Assembly (NCBI RefSeq): GCF_008710705.1
Contig: NZ_VYRZ01000003.1
Location: forward strand, 372,001-436,000
From: Microbacterium radiodurans
Lineage (GTDB): Bacteria > Actinomycetota > Actinomycetes > Actinomycetales > Microbacteriaceae
Direction: 5' to 3'
Length of the DNA stretch: 64,000 nt
Shown here: piece by piece, positions 16,864 through 24,500 of the stretch
Layout of the letters: each line of letters opens with the position of its first letter
Position numbering within the stretch: position 1 is the stretch's first letter
Position numbers and translations under genes: made by a program
Notes under the pieces: model-generated
Told to the model about the DNA's origin: nothing
What the model saw: the letters and a program-made list of their open reading frames with translations, nothing else
The model's database searches: none

Positions 16864-16997
16864 ATCTGTCCGCCCATTCGCCGGACCACGTGCTGCGGCG
16901 GTGCCGGATCCGCACCTGCGATCCGAAACGCGCAGACGCACGAGGCTGGGCGCGGCGCATACGATCGAGGGACGCCCGTTCGTTCCGAGGAGTTGCC

Positions 16998-18287
16998 GTG
17001 CCCGCCGTCACCACCGCCGCCCGTGCCCACGCCGACGACCTGGCCGACTTCGTCGCCGCGTCGCCGTCGAGCTTCCACGCCGCCGCCGAGGTCGCCCGCC
17101 GGCTGACCGAGGCCGGATTCTCGACGCTCTCCGAGGATGACGCCTGGCCGGCGCAGCCCGGAGGTCGTCATCTCGTCGTGCGCGACGGTGCCGTGCTCGC
17201 GTGGGTCGTGCCGGCGACGGCGTCGCCGACCACCCCCGTGCGGGTCTTCGGGGCGCACAGCGACTCGCCGGCCTTCAAGCTCAAGCCGCGGCCCACGACC
17301 GGCCGCCTCGGGTGGCTGCAGGCGGGTGTCGAGATCTACGGCGGACCGCTGCTGACTTCGTGGCTCGACCGCGAGCTCCGCCTGGCGGGGCGTCTGGTCC
17401 TCGACGACGGCACCTCGGTGCTCGCGGCGACCGGTCCGCTGCTGCGCCTGCCCCAGCTCGCGATCCACCTCGACCGCGAGGCGAATGATCATCTCGCGCT
17501 CGACAAGCAGACCCAGACGCAGCCGGTCTGGGGCCTCGGGGCGCCGGAATCGGCCGATCTGCTGGCGGAGCTCGCTCGCGAGGCGGGCGTCGACGCCGCC
17601 CGCATCCGCGGCTACGACGTCGTCACCGCCGATGCCGCGCGCGGCGCGGTCTTCGGAGCCGACGACGTGTTCTTCGCCGCGGGTCGCCTCGACGACCTCG
17701 CGTCGGTGCACGCCGGGCTCGTGGCGCTCGAACGAGCGGCCGACGGGTTCGATGCGGAGCACATCGCGATGCTCGCCGTGTTCGATCACGAGGAGATCGG
17801 GTCGGCGACCCGCTCGGGTGCGGCCGGCCCCTTCCTCGCCGACGTCCTCGAGCGCGTCCGCATCGGCCTCGGCGGCGACCGCGACGAGGCCCTGCGGGCG
17901 CTCGCGGCATCGTGGTGCGTCTCGAGCGACGTGGGGCACTCGGTGCATCCGAACTACGCGCACAAGCACGACCCCGTCGTGCAGCCGGTGCTCGGTTCGG
18001 GTCCGATCCTGAAGATCAACGCGAACCAGCGGTACGCGACGGATGCCGCGGGCGCCGCGGCGTGGAACGGCTGGTGCGACGCGGCGGGCGTGCACAGCCA
18101 GGAGTTCGTCTCGCACAACGGCGTCCCCTGCGGGTCGACCATCGGCCCGATCACCGCGACCCGACTGGGCCTGCGCACCGTCGACGTCGGCATCCCGATC
18201 CTCTCCATGCACTCCGCGCGCGAGCTCGCCGGGGTGAGCGACCTGCACGATCTCGCCGCCGTGGCCGAGGAGTACTTCCGCCGGTAG
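16998..18287 (+). CDS. M18 family aminopeptidase
   Basis: This 429-residue metallo-aminopeptidase (aspartyl aminopeptidase/ApeB family) removes N-terminal acidic residues from peptides in the cytosol. Metal-site motifs are visible: VFGAHSDSPAFKLKP, GRLDDLASVHA, VFDHEEIGSATRSGA, SSDVGHSVHPNY and the final PILSMHSARE. The GTG at 16998 follows GAGGAG with a short spacer, which decides the start over an open upstream frame. Length is normal. Its TAG stop forms the first half of the TAGAAT hexamer in front of the MFS gene. Confidence 0.92.
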   Translation: MPAVTTAARAHADDLADFVAASPSSFHAAAEVARRLTEAGFSTLSEDDAWPAQPGGRHLVVRDGAVLAWVVPATASPTTPVRVFGAHSDSPAFKLKPRPTTGRLGWLQAGVEIYGGPLLTSWLDRELRLAGRLVLDDGTSVLAATGPLLRLPQLAIHLDREANDHLALDKQTQTQPVWGLGAPESADLLAELAREAGVDAARIRGYDVVTADAARGAVFGADDVFFAAGRLDDLASVHAGLVALERAADGFDAEHIAMLAVFDHEEIGSATRSGAAGPFLADVLERVRIGLGGDRDEALRALAASWCVSSDVGHSVHPNYAHKHDPVVQPVLGSGPILKINANQRYATDAAGAAAWNGWCDAAGVHSQEFVSHNGVPCGSTIGPITATRLGLRTVDVGIPILSMHSARELAGVSDLHDLAAVAEEYFRR

Positions 18288-18290
18288 AAT
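18285..18290 (+). promoter_or_regulatory. -10 hexamer TAGAAT overlapping the aminopeptidase stop codon
   Basis: TAGAAT uses the TAG stop (18285-18287) of the aminopeptidase as its first three bases. Transcription would begin near 18297, giving the MFS gene a leader of about 90 nt. Confidence 0.5.
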
Positions 18291-18341
18291 GGTCGGCGCG
18301 CCCGCGGCATCCGCCCGGCGCCCCGGTGCAACTACCTGCTG

Positions 18342-18389
18342 ATGGAGCAAGGCGGCACGTTCAGCCGACCTTCCCGGAGGCAGACATGA
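18342..18389 (+). CDS. Possible 15-residue leader peptide overlapping the MFS start
   Basis: The frame ATG GAG CAA to TGA encodes MEQGGTFSRPSRRQT and stops at 18387-18389, overlapping the MFS start as ATGA. The ribosome binding site of the MFS gene (CCCGGAGG) lies inside this frame. No clear ribosome binding site precedes the peptide itself. A further 17-codon frame (18289-18342) ends in a TGATG overlap with this one, but it would begin upstream of the predicted transcription start. Translation of either is unproven. Confidence 0.35.
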   Translation: MEQGGTFSRPSRRQT

Positions 18390-19666
18390 CGGCCGACAAC
18401 CGTTCGCTGATCACCCACACCGGCTGGGGCTTCTTCCCCATCGCCTTCGTCGCGCGCCTGCCGTTCGCCATGATGGTCGTCGGCGTCCTGACCCTCGTCG
18501 TCGCCCAGACCGGATCGGTCGGTCTCGGCGGACTCACCTCGGCGGCGGTCGGCGTCGGTGTCGTCGTCGCCGGTCCGGCCATCGGCGACGCGGTCGACCG
18601 GTTCGGCCAGCGCCGCGTGCTCGTGCCGCTCGGCATCATCAACGGCCTCCTGCTCGGGGCGTTCCCGCTCGTGCTGCTGGCCGATGCGCCCGAGCCCGCG
18701 GTGCTCGCCGTCGCCGCGGCGATCGGTCTCAGCGCACCGCAGGCCGCGGCGATGTCGCGCAGCCGCCTCATGGGCATCATCCGCGTGCGTCTCTCGGCCG
18801 AACGGCGGCCCGTCACCCTCTCGCGGGTGATGTCGTACGAGTCCGCCGCCGACGAGACGGCGTTCGTCATCGGGCCGTTCCTCGTCGGCATCCTCGCGGC
18901 CGCGATCGCGCCGTGGGCGCCGATCGCGATCGCCGCGGGACTCAGCCTCGTCTTCGTCACGGCGTTCGCCCTGCACCCGAGCGGACTGATCGCGGCCTCG
19001 GCGACCCGGACGGCCGCCGAGGAGCGCGCTCCCGTCCGCGCCGTCCTCCACCCGCGCATCCTGGTGCTCGTGGCGGCGACCTTCGGGGTCGGGATGTTCT
19101 TCGGCGCCACGCTGACGTCGTTGACCGCGTTCGCCCAGTCCGCCGGTGACGGCGTCGAGGCGGGCCTCCTGTACGGGCTGATGGGCATCGGCTCCGCGGC
19201 TCTGGCGCTCGCCGTCGTCCTGCTGCCCGCGAGCTTCGCGCTGCGCGCGCGCTGGCTCGTCTTCGGCTCGGTGCTCGCCGCGTCGGCCGTCGGCTACGCG
19301 ATGGCGGACACGCTCGGGTTCGTCATCGTCATGCTGCTCCTCATGGGCCTCGGCGTCGGGCCGATCCTCGTCACGCTCTTCAGCATCGCGGGGCACCGCA
19401 GCCCGATCGGGCGCTCCGCGACGACCATGACCCTCCTCGGCTCGGCGCTGACCCTCGCGCAGGCGCTCGCCTCGGCCGTCACCGGCGCGATCGCCGAGGC
19501 GGGCGACCTCCGTCTCGCGATGGCGCTGCCGACCGTCGCCGCCGTCCTCGTGCTGGTGCTGGGGGTCGTGAACCTCGGTCTCGAGCGGCGCGAGCGGCGC
19601 GCGACGACCGGCCCCGCGTCGAGCGATGCGACGACCGTCGCCGCCGACGCGACTCCCGTCCGCTGA
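18386..19666 (+). CDS. MFS family transporter
   Basis: This 426-residue major facilitator exporter has about twelve hydrophobic segments. The loop after the second segment reads GDAVDRFGQRRVLVPLG, the MFS motif A region between helices 2 and 3. The second half begins near VLVAATFGVGMFFGA. It resembles drug/arabinose-type MFS proteins without substrate assignment. The start at 18386 has GGAGG 6 nt upstream; the frame is open far upstream but overlaps the aminopeptidase. The leader with a possible peptide suggests translation-coupled control (inference). Confidence 0.88.
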   Translation: MTADNRSLITHTGWGFFPIAFVARLPFAMMVVGVLTLVVAQTGSVGLGGLTSAAVGVGVVVAGPAIGDAVDRFGQRRVLVPLGIINGLLLGAFPLVLLADAPEPAVLAVAAAIGLSAPQAAAMSRSRLMGIIRVRLSAERRPVTLSRVMSYESAADETAFVIGPFLVGILAAAIAPWAPIAIAAGLSLVFVTAFALHPSGLIAASATRTAAEERAPVRAVLHPRILVLVAATFGVGMFFGATLTSLTAFAQSAGDGVEAGLLYGLMGIGSAALALAVVLLPASFALRARWLVFGSVLAASAVGYAMADTLGFVIVMLLLMGLGVGPILVTLFSIAGHRSPIGRSATTMTLLGSALTLAQALASAVTGAIAEAGDLRLAMALPTVAAVLVLVLGVVNLGLERRERRATTGPASSDATTVAADATPVR

Positions 19667-19678
19667 GCGAGGGTCGCG

Positions 19679-20076
19679 TCAGCCGACGAGCTCGGTGATC
19701 AGGGACTCGACCCGAGCGCGGATGTCGTCGCGGATGCGACCCCGCCGGGCAGCTCCTGCCCGGCGGGGTCGTCGAGCTGCCAGTCCTCGTACCGCTTGCC
19801 CGGGAAGATCGGGCAGGCGTCGCCGCATCCCATCGTGATGACGACGTCCGAGGCGCGGACGTCGTCATCGGTCAGGACGGCGGGCGTCCGGCCCGTGATG
19901 TCGATCCCGTCCTCGGCCATGGCGGCGACGGCGACGGGGTTGAGGCTCTCGCGCGGCTCGGAGCCGGCGGAGCGCACCTCGATGCGGTCGCCGGCGAGTT
20001 CGCGCAGATAGCCCGATGCCATCTGCGACCGGCCCGCGTTGTGCACGCAGACGAAGAGGACGCGCGGGGTGGTCAT
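19679..20076 (-). pseudogene. arsC: Arsenate reductase (LMW phosphatase type), frameshifted near its 3' end
   Basis: The N-terminal part is a typical thioredoxin-coupled arsenate reductase: VLFVCVHNAGRSQMA with the Cys-x5-Arg P-loop, RSAGSEP, ITMGCGDACPIFPG and DWQLDDPAG. After that the frame reads GGVASATTSALGSSP and stops at 19699. The +1-shifted frame instead continues with the expected RIRDDIRARVESLITELVG and stops at 19679. The switch falls at a perfect hairpin (19739-19769), so it may be a genuine mutation or a sequence error. The start is coupled to chrA by an ATGA overlap. Only the last helix would be lost. Confidence 0.85.
19739..19769. other. Perfect 14-bp inverted repeat inside arsC
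   Basis: ACCCCGCCGGGCAG (19739-19752) and CTGCCCGGCGGGGT (19756-19769) pair perfectly around a 3-nt loop. Such GC-only stems cause sequencing compressions and replication slippage. The arsC frameshift lies here. Confidence 0.85.
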
Positions 20077-21344
20077 GACCCCATCATCCCGGATGCCGCG
20101 TCCCCGGCCACGCCCGCGAGAGCTCCGACGAGGGCACCTCCGAGCACGACGATCCACGGCGGGCAGCGCCACAACACGAGCAGGCCGAAGCCGACGAGCG
20201 CGAGCACGAACTGATCGACACGAGTGACGGCCGTCGTGAAGACGGGGTCGTAGAGGGCAGCGCCCAGGATGCCGACGACCGCCGCGCTGGCGCCGCGCAC
20301 CGCGGCTGCGGCGCCCGCATGCCGCCGCACCCGCGACCACACCGGGAGGGCCGCGAGCAGCAGGAGGAAGCCCGGCAGGAAGATGCCCGCGAGCGCGATC
20401 GCCGCACCGGCGACGCCGCCCGGGCCGACCGTCGCGAGCGCGCCGAGATACGCGGCGAACGCGAAGAGCGGGCCCGGCAGGGCCTGCGCGGCGCCGTAGC
20501 CGGCGAGGAAGGCGTCGCCGTCGACCCAGCCGGTGTCGACGACGGCCGTCTGCAGCAGGGGCAGGACGACGTGGCCGCCGCCGAAGACGAGGGCGCCCGA
20601 CCGGTAGAACGCGTCGAACAGGGCGAGCGGACCGGGCCCCGTCACCGCCGCGAGGAGGGGGGTGCCGATGAGCAGCAGGGCGAACAGCACGATCGAGACG
20701 ATCCCGAGCCGGCGACCGCGGCGACCGGATGCCGGCGAGCCGTCCGCCGAGCCGGATCCGCCCTCCTCCGCGGTACCGTCGCCGGCGCCGAGCCACAGCA
20801 CGCCGGCCGCGGCGCCGAGGACGATGACGGTTACCTGCGCGAAGCCGCCCGCTGCGCCGCCGAGAGAACCGCCGACCGAGGTGCTGCCGAGGACGATCAC
20901 CGCCGCGGCGATCGCGATGCTCGCCCGGGGTCGATCGGGCGCGAGGGTGCGCGACATGCCCCAGACCGCCTGCGCGACGACCGCGACCGCGACGACCTTC
21001 AGCCCGTCGATCGCGCCGCCGGCGACGGGACCGGCGACGAGGTCGATGCTCGCCGCGGCGATGACCATGATCAGGGCGGACGGGAGCGTGAAGGCGATGA
21101 AGGCGGCGAGGGCGCCGAGGAGCCCGGCACGGCGCAGGCCGATCGCGAATCCCACCTGGCTCGAGGCGGGGCCGGGGAGGAACTGGCAGAGCGCGACGAG
21201 CTCGGCGTAGCCGCGGTCGGTCTCCCAGCGGCGCCGGGTGACGAACTCGTCGCGGAAGAAGCCGAGGTGGGCGATCGGTCCGCCGAAGGACGTGAGCCCG
21301 AGCCGGGCGAAGGCGCCGAGGACGGCGGCGACGGCGGTGGGCAT
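20073..21344 (-). CDS. chrA: Chromate transporter ChrA (long, two-domain)
   Basis: This 423-residue CHR-family membrane protein exports chromate. It contains the two homologous halves of long ChrA proteins: LTSFGGPIAHLGFFRDEFV and CQFLPGPASSQVG in the first, VFGGGHVVLPLLQ and AQALPGPLFAFAAYLG in the second. A Gly/Ser/Arg-rich cytoplasmic linker joins them near residues 208-230. It begins with ATG at 21344 and ends in an ATGA overlap with arsC, so chromate and arsenate functions share one message. I see no clear operator upstream. Confidence 0.93.
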   Translation of the reverse strand: MPTAVAAVLGAFARLGLTSFGGPIAHLGFFRDEFVTRRRWETDRGYAELVALCQFLPGPASSQVGFAIGLRRAGLLGALAAFIAFTLPSALIMVIAAASIDLVAGPVAGGAIDGLKVVAVAVVAQAVWGMSRTLAPDRPRASIAIAAAVIVLGSTSVGGSLGGAAGGFAQVTVIVLGAAAGVLWLGAGDGTAEEGGSGSADGSPASGRRGRRLGIVSIVLFALLLIGTPLLAAVTGPGPLALFDAFYRSGALVFGGGHVVLPLLQTAVVDTGWVDGDAFLAGYGAAQALPGPLFAFAAYLGALATVGPGGVAGAAIALAGIFLPGFLLLLAALPVWSRVRRHAGAAAAVRGASAAVVGILGAALYDPVFTTAVTRVDQFVLALVGFGLLVLWRCPPWIVVLGGALVGALAGVAGDAASGMMGS

Positions 21345-21520
21345 GACCCCATCCCATCGACCGTCGGTGAACGGCGCGTGAACCCGCGCGCGCGGTGTAC
21401 CAGATGAAGGTGACGCGGCGCGTCACCCGTCGGCCATCTCGCCGTGACCCCGGGTTCACCGGCGCACGCCCCGCGACTCGTATCGTCGCGGCATCCCCGT
21501 CTGCACCGAAGGTGGTCGTC

Positions 21521-24500
21521 ATGTCCGCTGAGCGCTCGCGCGCCCGCATCCTGCCCGTCTCGATCGTCACCGCACTGGCGATCGGCGTGGCTCCGTTCCT
21601 GTCCGTCGCACCCGCGACAGCGGCCGAGCCTCCCACCGCCGCGCCACTGGTGATCACCGAGATCCAGGGTGACAACGTCGGCTACGACCACTTCGAGTAC
21701 GTCGAGGTGCACAACACCTCGGGCGCCGCGCTCGACCTCGCCGCGGCGGGGATCTCCTTCGCGTACACCTTCGCCGACTCGGCCGACCGCACCGGCGACA
21801 AGGCGCTCGTCGCGGAGCCGCTCGTGCTCGGACCCGATGAGACGGCGCTGCTGTGGGTCAGCTACACCGCCGCGAACGTCGACTCGTTCTCACGGACGGC
21901 CGACGATTTCCGCGCCTTCCACGGCGTGGACGCGGACACCCAGGTCGTGCGGCTCACCGGGCAGGCCGGCATCGCCAACGGCGGCGCGCGCGGGGTCCGC
22001 GTGCTGCAGGGCGGCGAGACCGTGTCGTGGTCGTTCGCTCCGACGGGCGGCTTCTCGGCCGGGTCGTCGGTGCACTTCCGGCTGCCCGAGGATGCGGCCG
22101 CGCTCGGCCTCGACGTCTTCGGTCTGCAGGCCGAACCGTCGCCCGGCACTGTGCTCGCCGAGGCCCTGCAGCGTCCGGGCGCGCAGCCGGAGCCGCAGCC
22201 CGACCCCGTGCCCGCCGCGAGCTGGCCGCTCATCGTGACCGAGATCGCACCCGACAACGTCGGCGACGATCACTTCGAGTTCTTCGAGGTCCACAACCCC
22301 ACGGCGTCCGATATCGACCTCGCCGCCGGCGGGTTCTCGTTCGCATACATCTACGTCGACGGCGCCGATCGTGCCCGCGACGTCCCGCTCGCGATCGCGG
22401 AGCCCACCGTCATCCCCGCCGGCGGCACCGTCGTGTTCTGGCTGAGCTACGCGACCGGCGCCGTCGACTCGTTCGCGCACAGCGAGGCCGACTTCCGCGC
22501 CCACTGGGGCGCGGCGGACGACACCGCCGTGGTGCGGGTCACCGGACAGTCGGGGATGGCCAACGGCGCGCCCCGCGGCATCCGCGTGCTGCGCGCCGGC
22601 GAGATCGTCAGCTGGTCCACGTACGGCCGCACCGCGACCGCCCCGGGTCAGAGCGCCCATTTCCGCATCCCGGCCGACCCCGCGCAGCTCGGGATGCCGG
22701 TGCTCGCCGAGCCCGCTGCGGCGAGCCCGGGCGTGGTGGTGCCGGAAGCGCTGACCCCGCTGCCGGGCGAGCCGACGCCGGCGCCGACCGCGACGCCCTC
22801 CGCGACGCCGACCACGACCCCCACCGCAGCGCCGAGCCCCCAGCCCGGGCTCGACCCGCAGCCCGATCCCGACGTGGTCACCGCACCGCTGCAGATCACC
22901 GAGCTGCTGCCCGACTCGGCGAACGTGAACGGCGCCGACGGCTACGAGTTCATCGAGGTCTACAACGCGACGAGCTCGCCGATCGACTTCTCCGACTACG
23001 TCATCGACTACCTCTATCCCGACACGAACAGCTCGGCCGTGTGGCCGGCCGTGCCCGCCGACGTCGTCATCCCAGGCGGCGGCACCCTCGTGTTCTGGAT
23101 CAAGAACGGCGCGAACGACGCTCTGACCGCGACCGAGTTCAACCGTCACTTCGGCACCGACCTGGTGCTCGGGGAGGACCTCGTCGAGATCTCGTCCGCG
23201 GGCATGGCCAACGGCTCGGCGCGCGGCATCGCCATCGAGACGAACACCGGTCGTCACGTCAGCAGCGCGTTCTACAACCTGAACGGCGCGAGGGACACCG
23301 CGGCGGACCGCGGCATCCGCTACACCGCGACTGACGACCTCACCACCCAGCGGATCCTCGACGTCGCCGCGGCGACACCCGGCCGCGTCCAGGCCGACCA
23401 GGTCCCGGCGGGGCTCATGATCGTCCCGGCCGACACGTCGGCGCCGGTGATCGAGGACCGCACCGCAGGGGCGATCGAGCCGGGGCAGAACTTCGCCGTC
23501 ACCGCTGCGGTGACCGATGACGTGCAGGTGCGGACGGTCACGCTCGCCATCAGCAACGACGTCGACCGCGAGCCGGTGCGGTGGAACCTCGTCGACGACG
23601 GCACCGGTGTGCTCTCGCACGTCCTGCAGGCCGCCGATCTGACCGGCAAGAGCTGGTACGAGTACACGATCACCGCCTCCGACGGCACCAACGTCGCCGA
23701 GACGGAGGTGCGTCGCGTCCCCGTGTCGGGAGCGACGACCGACCCGGTTCGGCTGAACCTCACCGACGGACAGTTCGTCACGGGGACGACGCCGGTCGTC
23801 GCCGCGGGAGACGACTACCCGAGCCCGATCGAGCTGTCGATCGACGGCGAGGCCGTGCCGACCGAGCCGGCTCTGGAGGGTCAGCCGCTGTTCGTCTTCG
23901 AGACGACGAACATCAACTACTACTTCAAGAACGGCGTGCGCATCGGCGACGACGTCCTGACCATTTTCGACAAGGGGACGACCGGGTGGGAGACGGTCGT
24001 GACGCCGGTGCCCCTGACGTACGTGCAGCAGGGCGAGGACCTGGTCGTGAGCGTCTGGTCGGGCACCAAGAAGGCACCCGAGATCGATCTCGCCGAGAAC
24101 AACGACGACTTCGAGATCCGGGCGCTCCGCCTCGTGCTCCCGGACGGCCGCACGCTGACCCCCGCGGGCTACACCGACCCGGCGACGGTCCTCCGCATGG
24201 GCGACAGCACCAACGAGACCCCCGGAGCCTCGTTCGGCAACCCGACGGGCAAGCTCGACTTCTACGACGCCCGCTTCGCGATCGCCGACGACGCCTTCTC
24301 GGCCGTGCGCGCCGACTGGAACACGTCCGAGCGTGCCGACGGGTCGGCGACGGTCGCGGCCGCGGCCGGCGAGACGAGCGTCTCCCGCATGGTGCAGGTC
24401 GACAACACCGCACCGTCGGTGACGTCGCAGATCGTCGACGGCTCGGCCTACCAGGGGCCGATCACGATCGACGCCGAGATCGTCGACGAGGGCTCGAGCG

